Source of the DNA: DATBQN01 sp963799925
Lineage (GTDB): Bacteria > Acidobacteriota > Thermoanaerobaculia > Multivoradales > UBA5704
Reading direction: 5' to 3'
Length of the DNA: 64,000 nt
NCBI GenBank assembly: GCA_963799925.1
Contig: CAWCYZ010000004.1
Span: 1,488,001-1,552,000 of the forward strand
The position numbers were made by a program, and so were the translations under genes. Positions 1-8,352 of the stretch are shown piece by piece (positions within the stretch are counted from its first letter, which is position 1; each line of letters opens with the position of its first letter). A model generated the notes under the pieces. That model was not told the origin of the DNA. It searched no databases and saw only the letters and a program-made list of their open reading frames with translations.

Positions 1-85
1 CATCCTATAGAGATGTGGTTATGATGGCGAATCGCCCCGGGCCGGCAGCGAGCCGGGCCGCGGAGCCAGGAGATCCGAGCGGCAG

Positions 86-949
86 ATGGACATCCAGACG
101 GTCGGTGTGGTCGGCGCCGGTGTGATGGGCGCCGGCGTGGCGCAGAACCTCTCGCAGACCGGGCACCGCGTGGTGCTCGTCGACGTCGCCCCGGAGGCGC
201 TCGAGCGGGCGCGGGCCGAGATCCGCAACGGCGTGCGCTTTCAGGGCATGTTCAAGAAGGGAGCCGGCGGCGAAGGGGCCGATGCGGTCCTCGGCCGCGT
301 CGTCTTCACGACCGACTTCGACGCCCTGGCCGCGGCGGACTTCGTGATCGAGAACGCCACCGAGAAGTGGGAGGTCAAGCGCCCGATCTACGAGCGCCTC
401 GACCGCGTCTGCAAGGAGACGGCGTGCTTCGCCGCCGATACCTCGGCGATCCTCATCACCCGCATCGCCTCGGCCACCCGCCGCGCCCCGCGGGTGCTCG
501 GCATCCACTTCATGAACCCGGTGCCGCTCAAGAACACGGTCGAGGTCATCCGCGGCTACCACACCAGCGAGGAGACGCTGGCGACGGCGCTCGGCCTTCT
601 CGGCCGCATGGGCAAGGAGGCGATCGTCGTCAACGACTCGCCGGGCTTCGTCTCCAACCGGGTGCTCATGCTGACCGTCAACGAGGCGATCTACCTGGTG
701 CAGGAGGGGGTGGCGACGGCGGAGCAGGTCGACCGCCTCTTCAAGAGCTGCTTCGGCCACAAGATGGGGCCGCTCGAGACCGCCGACCTGATCGGGCTCG
801 ACACCATCCTCTATTCGATCGACGTGCTCTACGAATCGTTCAACGACAGCAAGTACCGCCCCTGCCCGCTGCTCAAGAAGATGGTCGACGCCGGCCTCCA
901 CGGACGCAAGAGCGGCAAGGGCTTCTACGACTACGGGATCACCGTCTAG
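86..949 (+). CDS. 3-hydroxyacyl-CoA dehydrogenase family protein, FkbK-like
   Basis: A 287-aa NAD-dependent 3-hydroxyacyl dehydrogenase. The Rossmann motif GAGVMG is at residues 10-15. Ser120, His141 (in HFMNP), Glu153 and Asn191 keep the family's active-site spacing. The start ATG follows an AGGAGA ribosome site. The next three genes are a carrier protein, an acyl-CoA dehydrogenase and a FkbH-type HAD protein, which is the fkbH-I-J-K set. In that pathway FkbK oxidises the C2 hydroxyl of a carrier-bound glyceryl unit, on the way to hydroxy- or methoxymalonyl-ACP. The role comes from context; a beta-oxidation enzyme is the alternative, but the adjacent stand-alone carrier protein argues against it. 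Confidence 0.85.
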   Translation: MDIQTVGVVGAGVMGAGVAQNLSQTGHRVVLVDVAPEALERARAEIRNGVRFQGMFKKGAGGEGADAVLGRVVFTTDFDALAAADFVIENATEKWEVKRPIYERLDRVCKETACFAADTSAILITRIASATRRAPRVLGIHFMNPVPLKNTVEVIRGYHTSEETLATALGLLGRMGKEAIVVNDSPGFVSNRVLMLTVNEAIYLVQEGVATAEQVDRLFKSCFGHKMGPLETADLIGLDTILYSIDVLYESFNDSKYRPCPLLKKMVDAGLHGRKSGKGFYDYGITV

Positions 950-966
950 CGGAGGGCCGGCCCGCC

Positions 967-1257
967 ATGGACCAGAGCGCCGAGCACCAGCACGAGCATC
1001 AGCACCAGCACGAGAAGCAGCGGAAGATCAAGGAGTTCCTCTCCCGCTTCTTCAAGAGCCACGACCTGCAGCCCGACGAGGACATCTTCGCCCTGGGCTT
1101 CGTCAACTCTCTCCTCGCCATGCAGCTCGTCGCCTTCGTCGAGAAGGAGTTCGCCATCCGGGTCGAGGACGCGGACCTGGACCTCGACAACTTCCGCTCC
1201 ATCCGGGCGATCTCGGCGCTGGTGGAGCGCAAGAGCGGCGCGCCCGCGGCGCGGTGA
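967..1257 (+). CDS. Stand-alone acyl carrier protein, FkbJ-like, His-rich N-terminus
   Basis: A 96-aa acyl carrier protein. Ser48 in the motif FVNSLL is the expected phosphopantetheine site (an NSL variant of the usual DSL). The following acidic helices match the carrier fold. Residues 7-16 alternate His with Gln and Glu (HQHEHQHQHE), an unusual tail that could bind metal. It lies 17 bp after the dehydrogenase, and its stop overlaps the GTG of the next gene. In FkbJ systems this protein carries the three-carbon unit while FkbK and FkbI oxidise it. Confidence 0.85.
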   Translation: MDQSAEHQHEHQHQHEKQRKIKEFLSRFFKSHDLQPDEDIFALGFVNSLLAMQLVAFVEKEFAIRVEDADLDLDNFRSIRAISALVERKSGAPAAR

Positions 1258-2459
1258 GCCCGGCCTTGTCCGCCGCCGCCGATGCCGGCTCCGATGCCGC
1301 CGCCATGCGGCTCGAGCTCTCGCCGCGGCAGCGCGCGGCGCGCCAGGAGTTCCGCGCCTTCGTCGCCGCGGCGATCGCGCCCCACGCCGACCGCTGGGAC
1401 CGCGAGGAGGCGATCCCCGCGGAGCTGCCGCGCGAGCTCGCGGCCCGCGGCTATCTCGGCGCGCTGCTGCCGCCCGAGCACGGCGGCGGCGGGCTCGACG
1501 CCGTCACCTACGGCCTGCTGACCGAGGAGATCGGCCGCGCCTGCTCGTCGGTGCGCTCGCTGCTCACCGTCCACGACATGGTGGCGCACGCCATCCTGCG
1601 CTGGGGGAGCCGCGCGCAGCGCGAGCGCTGGCTGCCGGCGCTCGCCCGCGGCGAGGTCCTGGGGGCGCTCGCCCTCTCCGAGGAGAACGCCGGCAGCGAC
1701 GCCCAGGGGGTCGAGACGGTGGCGATCGAGGATGCCGGGGCCGACGCCGATGCCGGCGGCGGGTTCGTCCTCACCGGCCGCAAGAAGTGGACGACCTTCG
1801 GCCAGCTCGCCGGCCTCTACCTGGTCTTCGCGCAGTGCGGCGGCAAGCCCGCCGCCTTCCTCGTCGAGCGCGGCACGCCGGGCCTCGAGGTGACCCCCAT
1901 CCGCGGCATGCTGGGGACCCGCGCCTCGATGCTCGCCGGGCTCGCGCTCGACGGCTGCCGGGTGCCGCGGGCGAACCTCGTCGGGCGCGTCGGGTTCGGC
2001 GTCTCGCACGTCGCCGCCGCGGCGCTCGAGCTGGGGCGCTACAGCGTCGCCTGGGGCGCGGTCGGCATCGCCCAGGCGTGCCTCGACGCCTGCCTGGCCT
2101 ACGCCGGCTCCCGCCGCCAGTTCGGCGCGCCGATCGGCGAGCACCAGCTCGTCCGCGCCATGCTCTCCGACATGGTGACCGGCGTCCGCGCCGGCCGCCT
2201 GCTGTGCTGCCGCGCCGGCTACCTGCGCCAGGCGGGCGATCCCGGCGCCTTCCCCGAGACGATGGTCGCCAAGTACTTCTGCGGCCGGCTGGCGGCGAAG
2301 GCCGCCGCCGACGCGGTGCAGATCCACGGCGCCAACGGCTGCAGCGAGAGCTTCCCCGTGGCGCGCTACTTCCGCGACGCGAAGGTGATGGAGATCATCG
2401 AGGGGAGCAACCAGATCCAGCAGATCACCATCTCGCGCTTCGATTTCCAGGAGCTCTGA
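1254..2459 (+). CDS. Acyl-CoA/acyl-ACP dehydrogenase, FkbI-like
   Basis: A 401-aa FAD-dependent acyl-CoA dehydrogenase with the helical N-terminus, the beta middle domain and the C-terminal motif IIEGSNQIQ that carries the family's catalytic Glu. The GTG at 1254 overlaps the carrier-protein stop (GTGA). An ATG at 1305 is an alternative start that removes a low-complexity leader. In the fkb set, FkbI oxidises the carrier-bound intermediate to the malonyl level. The position between the carrier protein and the FkbH homologue supports this rather than fatty-acid degradation. Confidence 0.85.
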   Translation: MSPALSAAADAGSDAAAMRLELSPRQRAARQEFRAFVAAAIAPHADRWDREEAIPAELPRELAARGYLGALLPPEHGGGGLDAVTYGLLTEEIGRACSSVRSLLTVHDMVAHAILRWGSRAQRERWLPALARGEVLGALALSEENAGSDAQGVETVAIEDAGADADAGGGFVLTGRKKWTTFGQLAGLYLVFAQCGGKPAAFLVERGTPGLEVTPIRGMLGTRASMLAGLALDGCRVPRANLVGRVGFGVSHVAAAALELGRYSVAWGAVGIAQACLDACLAYAGSRRQFGAPIGEHQLVRAMLSDMVTGVRAGRLLCCRAGYLRQAGDPGAFPETMVAKYFCGRLAAKAAADAVQIHGANGCSESFPVARYFRDAKVMEIIEGSNQIQQITISRFDFQEL

Positions 2460-2461
2460 CC

Positions 2462-3623
2462 ATGGACGTCAAGACCGCTGCGACCGGGCCGAGCCGACGC
2501 CGACCGGCCGATCGAGCCGACCGCGCCGACCGACCGGACCCCACCCGCGGCCGGGAAGCATGCCGAGAAGAAGCAGACCATCAAGTGCCTGGTCTGGGAC
2601 CTCGACCACACGGTCTGGGACGGCATCCTGCTCGAGGACCCGCGGGTGACGCTGCGGCCGGAGGTGGCCGGGATCCTCGAGACCTTGGACGAGCGCGGCA
2701 TCCTGCACTCGATCGCCAGCCGCAACGACCGCGATCTCGCGCTGGCGAAGCTCGCCGAGCTCGGCCTCGAGGAGTACTTCCTCTACCCGCAGATCAACTG
2801 GGGCTCGAAGGCCGCCTCGATCGCCCAGATCGCCGCCGACTTGAACATCGGGCTCGACGCCGTCGCCTTCGTCGACGACCAGCCGTTCGAGCGCGAGGAG
2901 GTCGCCTTCTCGCACCCGCAGGTGCTCTGCCTCGACTCGGCCGAGCTCGCCGGCATCGTCGAGCTCCCCGCGATGATGCCGCGCTTCGTCACCGAGGACT
3001 CGCGGAAGCGCCGCGCGATGTACCTCGCCGACATCGACCGCAACCGCGCCGAAGGGGAGTTCGTCGGCCCCAAGGAGGAGTTCCTCGCCGGGCTCGGCAT
3101 GATCTTCACCCTGGCGCCGGCGCGGGAGGAGGACCTGAAGCGCGCCGAGGAGCTGACCGTCCGCACCCATCAGCTCAACACCACCGGCTACACCTACTCC
3201 TACGAGGAGCTCGCGGCCTTCAGCCGGTCGCCGCGCCACCGGCTGCTCATCGCCTCGCTCGAGGACCGCTACGGCAGCTACGGCAAGATCGGCCTGGGGC
3301 TTGTCGAGCGCGCTCCCGATCCCGCCGGCGGCCCGGAGATCTGGTCGGTCAAGCTCCTCCTGATGTCCTGCCGGGTGATGTCCAAAGGAGTGGGGACGAT
3401 CATGATCAACCACCTCCTCGCCGAGGCGAAGCGGGCGGGGGCGCGCCTGCGCGCCGAGTTCGTCTCGAACGACCGCAACCGGATGATGTACGTCACCTAC
3501 AAGTTCGCCGGCTTCAAGGAGGTCGAGCGCCGCGGCCCGCAAGGGGAGGTGGCGGTGCTCGAGAACGACCTGGCGAGCATCCAGCCGCTCCCCTCCTACG
3601 TCGACGTCAGAATCCTCGCCTAG
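2462..3623 (+). CDS. FkbH-like HAD/GNAT glyceryl-ACP loading enzyme, frame interrupted near its 5' end
   Basis: FkbH proteins dephosphorylate 1,3-bisphosphoglycerate and load the glyceryl group on a carrier protein. The HAD nucleophile motif DLDHTVWDG is encoded at 2598-2624, FVDDQPFERE lies further on, and a GNAT-like domain fills the C-terminal half. The frame carrying these motifs has no ATG, GTG or TTG between the preceding stop (2457-2459) and 2646. A start at 2646 would delete the catalytic motif. An ATG at 2462, in another frame, begins a low-complexity stretch (ADRADRADRPD). The likely reading is a start at 2462 with a one-base indel at about 2530-2560. A CTG start at 2478 is less likely. 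Confidence 0.8.
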
Positions 3624-3639
3624 AGCGGGAGGAGACACG

Positions 3640-5055
3640 ATGCGGACGACGTTCCTGCGCCTCGCGGCGCTCGCCCTGGCCCTCTCCTGCCCGCTCGCCG
3701 CCCAGGCTCCCGCCTCGCCGGACCCCGCGCTCGTCCAGCGGGCGCGGCGGATCCTCGACCGCGCGCCGCTCGTCGACGGGCACAACGACTTGCCGTGGCA
3801 GGTCCGCGAGCGGTTCCACGACCACCTGGCGAAGCTCGACCTGACGGCCGACACCAGCCGGCTCGCGCCGCCGATGCACACCGACATCCCGCGCCTGCGC
3901 CGCGGCGGGCTCGGCGGGCAGTTCTGGTCGGTCTACGTGCCGGTCGAGATGAGCGGGCCGGCGGCGGTCCTGGCGACCCTCGAGCAGATCGACGTCGTCC
4001 ACCGTCTGGCCGCCCGCTATCCCGAGACCTTCGCCATGGCCTACACCGCGGAGGACGTGCGGCGCATCCACCGCGCCGGGAAGATCGCCTCGCTGGTCGG
4101 CATGGAGGGGGGGCATTCGATCGCCGACTCGCTGGGGGCTCTGCGCATGCTCTACGCCGCCGGCGCCCGCTACATGACGCTCACCCACAGCAGCGACACC
4201 GACTGGGCCGACTCGGCGACCGACGAGCCGCGGCACGGCGGCCTCACCCGCTTCGGCGAGGAGGTGGTGCGCGAGATGAACCGCCTGGGGATGCTGGTCG
4301 ACCTCTCGCACGTCGCGCCGCCGACGATGCGGCGGGCGATCGCGGTCTCCCAGGCGCCGGTCATCTTCTCCCACTCCTCGGCGCGCGCCCTGACCGACCA
4401 CCCGCGCGACGTGCCGGACGACGTCCTCCGCCTGCTGCCGGCCAACGGCGGCGTCGTCATGGTGAGCTTCGTCCCCGGCTTCACCTCCGAGGCGGTGCGC
4501 GCCTGGAACGCCGAGAGCGACGCCGTCCAGGCGCGCGCGAAGTCGCTCTACCCGGGCGACCCGCAGCGGGCGAAGTCCGAGCTCGAGGGGTGGCAGAAGG
4601 CCCATCCCGCCCCGCGCGCCACCCTCGCCCAGGTCGCCGACCACGTCGAGCACGTGCGCCGGGTGGCGGGGGTCGACCACGTCGGGATCGGCTCGGACTT
4701 CGACGGCATCACCTCGACCCCGCTCGGCCTCGAGGGGGTCGACCGCTACCCCGTGCTCCTCGCCGAGCTGCTCCGCCGCGGCTGGAGCGACGCCGACGTC
4801 GAGAAGCTCGCCGGCGGCAACGTGCTGCGCGCCCTCGGCGAGGCCGAGCGGGTGGCGGCGCGCCTGCAGAAGGAGCGCCCGGCCTCGGATGCGACGATCG
4901 AGGAGCTGGACGGAAAAGCGGGGCGGCGCCGGTGCCGATCGACGCGGCTCTGCCGGAGCGCAGAGACCGATCCGCTGTCCGTCCGGTGGCGCGCAGCCTT
5001 CAGCAGCTCCCGCCGGCAATCTGCGCCACCGCGGCGCAGGCGTCGACCAGGCTGA
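3640..5055 (+). CDS. Membrane dipeptidase, peptidase family M19
   Basis: A zinc-dependent dipeptidase (renal dipeptidase family) with a signal peptide of about 22 residues. The metal and active-site motifs are present in order: DGHND, MEGGHS, DLSHV, FSHSSAR and GIGSDFDG. GGAGGAG-type spacing precedes the ATG. The recognisable domain ends at about position 4910 (EELDGK). The remaining roughly 45 codons are Arg/Ser-rich and overlap the 3' end of the convergent protease gene, so the true stop has probably been lost by mutation or an indel. The protein likely hydrolyses dipeptides in the periplasm. Confidence 0.88.
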   Translation: MRTTFLRLAALALALSCPLAAQAPASPDPALVQRARRILDRAPLVDGHNDLPWQVRERFHDHLAKLDLTADTSRLAPPMHTDIPRLRRGGLGGQFWSVYVPVEMSGPAAVLATLEQIDVVHRLAARYPETFAMAYTAEDVRRIHRAGKIASLVGMEGGHSIADSLGALRMLYAAGARYMTLTHSSDTDWADSATDEPRHGGLTRFGEEVVREMNRLGMLVDLSHVAPPTMRRAIAVSQAPVIFSHSSARALTDHPRDVPDDVLRLLPANGGVVMVSFVPGFTSEAVRAWNAESDAVQARAKSLYPGDPQRAKSELEGWQKAHPAPRATLAQVADHVEHVRRVAGVDHVGIGSDFDGITSTPLGLEGVDRYPVLLAELLRRGWSDADVEKLAGGNVLRALGEAERVAARLQKERPASDATIEELDGKAGRRRCRSTRLCRSAETDPLSVRWRAAFSSSRRQSAPPRRRRRPG

Positions 5056-6293
5056 CGTCGGGATCGGGGTCTCCCGGCTGCAGCTTGATCGGCTTGGCCG
5101 ACTTGAAGAGCGCCTCGCGCACCTGCGCCGGGGTGAGCTTGGGGTTGCGCTCGAGGAGCAGGGCGGCGATCCCAGAGACCTCGGCGGCGGCGAGCGAGCT
5201 GCCGGAGAAGAAGTCGTAGGAGCCGTGGGGGACGGTGGTCAGGATGTCGACCCCGGGCGCCGCGAGGCGCGAGCCGGCGGGGACCGGCGCACGGAGGCCG
5301 CCGTCGAGGTCGCTCGCCACCACCGCGATCACCCCGTCGAGCGAGGCCGGGAACGAGGCGGTGGCGGCCGGCGCCTCGGCGGCCACCACGGTGATGCCGC
5401 GCGCCAGAGCGGCGCGGACGAGCCGCGCCAGCAGGGGATCGGCGGGGCCGGCGAGGCTGAAGTTCAGGATCTGGGCGTGCTCGGCGATGGCGAAGTTGAT
5501 CGCCCGCGCCAGCGTGTAGCTGTTGCAGACCGCCTGGCGGCTGCCCGCCGGCTGCGGCCAGCAGGCCTTCAGGGCGAAGATCTCGGCCTCCGGCGCGGCG
5601 CTCGCGATCCGCCCCTCGCTCTCGCCGTCGGCGGCGATCACCCCGGCGACCGCCGTGCCGTGGATGTCGGAGGTGAAGGTCTGCTCGCCGCGATCGACGA
5701 AGTTGCTCGCGTTGGCGATGCGGTTCTTGAGGTCGGGGTGCCCGACGTCGACGCCGGTGTCGACGACCGCCACCCTCACCCCGCGCCCGGTCGCCATGCG
5801 GTGCGCCGCGGCGAGGCGGAGCAGTCGCCGCCCCGCGCTGGAGGCGGCCGTAGCCGCCGGCCGGCGGGCGCGCCGCGCCCGCCGCGGGGAGGTCGCCGAG
5901 CGCCGCGAAGCTCTGGATGAGCTGCACGGTCCCCACCCGCGGGTCGCCGGTCAACCGCTTCACCACCTGCGCCGTCGAGCGGTTGCTCGGCACGCCGAAG
6001 ACGATGCAGCGCTCGCCGAGCGACTCCATCGACCAGGCGAAGACCGTCTGCAGCCGGTAGTCGAGCGCCAGCTCGCGGGTGGTCTGGTTCCAGATCGAGG
6101 GCGGCGCCGGGCGGAGCGTCACCATCACCTGGTGCTCGGTGACCTCGGGCGCGTCGGCCGGCACGCCGCGCGGGGGAGCCGTCCCGGCCGTCTCCCCCGT
6201 CCCCCCCGTCCCCAGACTGGCGCAGCCGCCCAGGCCGGCGAGACTCCCCAGCATGGCGAGCCCGGCGAGGGCGAGGGAGACGGCGCGGCGCAT
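5000..6293 (-). CDS. Lipoprotein subtilisin-like serine protease (S8), one frameshift
   Basis: The N-terminal part (6293 down to about 5850) has a lipoprotein signal (LGGCAS) and about 130 residues that look like a subtilase propeptide. The catalytic part (5797-5000) has the Asp motif VVDTGVD, the His motif HGTAVAG and the Ser motif SGSSLAAAEVSG. The two parts are in different frames. A one-base correction near 5835-5850 joins them, because the correct frame upstream of 5797 reads LLRLAAAHRMATGRG. The ATG at 6293 shares one base with the TGA of the anti-sigma gene, so translation is probably coupled. It likely works as an envelope-anchored protease in the same stress module. Confidence 0.82.
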
Positions 6294-7051
6294 CAGCGCT
6301 CCGGCTCGGCGCCCGCCACCGGCGCGGCGTAGCTCACCTCCCGCCGCGCGTGGAGATGAGCGAGGACGACCTCCAGGGGGTCGGCGCCGCGCCCGCTCGG
6401 GACCTCGACCGTGTAGGTGCCGAGGGGAGAGGGGCCGGCGACGATCTGACCGCGGACGCCGGCGAGGAGCTGGTGGATCTCGGCCGCGGTCGCCCGGTCG
6501 GCGAAGACCAGGCGGATCTGCGCTCCGGCGGCGGGGCGGGCGGGCGCCTCGGAGAGCGTGCGGTAGACAGGCGCCGCCGCGGCGCGCGGCAGCTCCCGCG
6601 GGCGGACCCGGCCGCCGGGCCCGCCGAATCCGCCCAGGCCGGCCAGGAGGACGCCGAGCAGGGCGACCGCGGCGAGCTGGGCGGCGAGGAGCGTGCGGAC
6701 CGGCCGCGGCGTGGCGGCGGCGAGCGCCGACCACCGGCGCGCCAGGGCGCGCAGCGAGGTCGATGGCTCGTCCCACGCCGGGCCGGCCGCCGGCGCGGCG
6801 TCGATCCGCGCCATGAGGCGGGCGAGCTGCACGGGGTGCGGCGAGGGCGCCACCTCGCCCAGCCCGTCGATCGCCCGCGCCAGGTCGCGGCAGGCGGCGA
6901 GCTCCTCGCGGCATGCCGGGCAGGCGGCGAGGTGCTCCTCGACCGTCCGCCGCTCGGCCTCGGCGAGCGAGCCGTTGGCATACCAGGGGAGCAGCTGCCC
7001 GACGCGGCGATGCAGGTGCTCGCGGCGCGCGCTGGGGAGGGTCGGTTCCAT
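6293..7051 (-). CDS. Zinc-finger anti-sigma factor with extracytoplasmic domain
   Basis: A 252-aa protein with an N-terminal zf-HC2 motif (EEHLAACPACREEL), a single membrane helix at about residues 125-145 (LLAAQLAAVALLGVLLAG) and a periplasmic domain of about 90 residues (AQIRLVFADRATAAEIHQLL). That last domain is predicted alpha/beta and resembles protease-propeptide folds. This is the usual architecture of a membrane anti-ECF factor. It lies 26 bp after the sigma-factor gene and is coupled to the subtilase by a TGATG junction. The inferred job is to hold the sigma factor until the periplasmic part is cleaved or displaced. Confidence 0.85.
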   Translation of the reverse strand: MEPTLPSARREHLHRRVGQLLPWYANGSLAEAERRTVEEHLAACPACREELAACRDLARAIDGLGEVAPSPHPVQLARLMARIDAAPAAGPAWDEPSTSLRALARRWSALAAATPRPVRTLLAAQLAAVALLGVLLAGLGGFGGPGGRVRPRELPRAAAAPVYRTLSEAPARPAAGAQIRLVFADRATAAEIHQLLAGVRGQIVAGPSPLGTYTVEVPSGRGADPLEVVLAHLHARREVSYAAPVAGAEPER

Positions 7052-7077
7052 CGGCGTTCTCCTCGTCCTCGTTCGTT

Positions 7078-7707
7078 TCAGCCTGCGTGGCTCGACACCC
7101 CGAGCCGGGGGAGCAGCTCCTTCAGCCGCCTCCGGGCGTGGAACATCCGCGTCTTCACGGTGTTGACCGGGCAGCCCACGATGGCGGAGATCTCGTGATA
7201 GGAGAGCTCGTAGTAGTAGGTCAGCTCGACGACCGCCCGCTGCTCCGGCGACAGGGTGCCCAGGGCCTTGCCCAGGGTGCTCGCCAGCTCGCGGCGGGTG
7301 ATCAGGCTCTCCGGCTCCTCGCTCGGCGCGGCGAGCGCCGCGTCGCGGTCGGCGCGCCCGTCGCCGTCCGCCGGCTGGGCCGCCGGCCCGCCGAGCGGCG
7401 AGGCGTTGCGCGCCAGCGCCTTCAAGGCCTTGTGATACGCGATCCCGAAGATCCAGGTCGAGACCCGCGAGCGGCCGTCGAAGCGCGCGGCGCCGGTCCA
7501 CACCGCGAACATCACGTCGTTGACCAGCTCCTCGACCAGCTCGCCCCGCCGCGTGACCTTGAAGAGGTAGGCGAAGAGGCGCCGGTAGTAGATCTGGTAC
7601 AGGGCCTCGAAGGCCTTGCGGTCCTGGGCGGCCACCCGCCGCAGGAGCGCGTGCTCGTCGTCGGGAGCGATCGGAGCAGTCGGAGCCATCGGAGCCATCG
7701 GAGCCAT
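7078..7707 (-). CDS. ECF RNA polymerase sigma factor
   Basis: An ECF-type sigma-70 factor. Region 2 includes LFAYLFKV, and FDGRSRVSTWIFGIAY is typical of region 2.3-2.4. Region 4 reads LSPEQRAVVELTYYYELSY followed by a helix-turn-helix (VNTVKTRMFHARRRL). The ATG at 7707 is followed by a 9-bp repeat (GCTCCGATG) that encodes Met-Ala-Pro units and offers further ATG starts at 7698 and 7689; a GTG at 7722 is another option. It heads the sigma, anti-sigma and subtilase cluster. Confidence 0.9.
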   Translation of the reverse strand: MAPMAPMAPTAPIAPDDEHALLRRVAAQDRKAFEALYQIYYRRLFAYLFKVTRRGELVEELVNDVMFAVWTGAARFDGRSRVSTWIFGIAYHKALKALARNASPLGGPAAQPADGDGRADRDAALAAPSEEPESLITRRELASTLGKALGTLSPEQRAVVELTYYYELSYHEISAIVGCPVNTVKTRMFHARRRLKELLPRLGVSSHAG

Positions 7708-7904
7708 GCGGAGCCCTCGCACCTGCCTCGGAGAGCCGAGCGGAATCGATGTGCCGGGGCGAGCGCAACTCTACCAGCTCGCCTCCAGCCCGCATCGGGC
7801 GGGTCCTGCTCTATGTCCCCGCCGGCGGCCGCTCGGTTCAATGGGGCAGGCGTTGAACTTCGGCGGCGGGCGCGGGACATACGGGCGACCCAAAGGAGGT
7901 CCCC

Positions 7905-8318
7905 ATGCGCCAATCTCGCTGGCTCGCCATCGCAATCGCTTCCGCTCTCCTCGCCGCCTGTGGCGGCGGCGGGGGCGGCAAGTCGCCCACCGCGCCGCCC
8001 CCGATCACCTCGCCGCAGGTCGTCGTCGTCGGCATCCAGGACGACCAGTTCGTCCCCAAGGAGGTGAACGTCAACGTGGGCGACACCGTCCGCTGGGTGC
8101 TGATGGGCTCCGCCACCGCCGGCCACACCGTCACCGCCAACGACGGCTCGTTCGACAGCGGCAAGATCTTCACCCAGGGCGGCGCGGTCTTCGAGCACAC
8201 GTTCGTCAAGGGCGACACGACGACGCTGTATCATTGCCAGACCCATTACGTGTGCTGCCAGATGCAGGGCTCGGTGCGCGTCGGCCAGAACGCGCCGCCG
8301 CCGACCACCGGCTATTGA
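7905..8318 (+). CDS. Cupredoxin-domain lipoprotein (plastocyanin/azurin-like)
   Basis: A 137-aa lipoprotein with lipobox LLAAC at residue 19, a Gly linker and one cupredoxin domain. The type-1 copper ligands can be assigned as His74 (GHTV), Cys111, His114 (YHCQTH) and Met120. The AAAGGAGG ribosome site is strong. It probably carries electrons or binds copper at the membrane surface. It is the first of five co-directional genes for exported proteins. Confidence 0.88.
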   Translation: MRQSRWLAIAIASALLAACGGGGGGKSPTAPPPITSPQVVVVGIQDDQFVPKEVNVNVGDTVRWVLMGSATAGHTVTANDGSFDSGKIFTQGGAVFEHTFVKGDTTTLYHCQTHYVCCQMQGSVRVGQNAPPPTTGY

Positions 8319-8352
8319 CCGGCCGCGTTCATCCGAGGAGACCTCGAAGGAG

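Noticed and set aside
1254..2459. Assignment of the first operon to fatty-acid beta-oxidation
   Set aside because: The stand-alone carrier protein and the FkbH-type HAD protein are not part of beta-oxidation; the fkb set explains all four genes.
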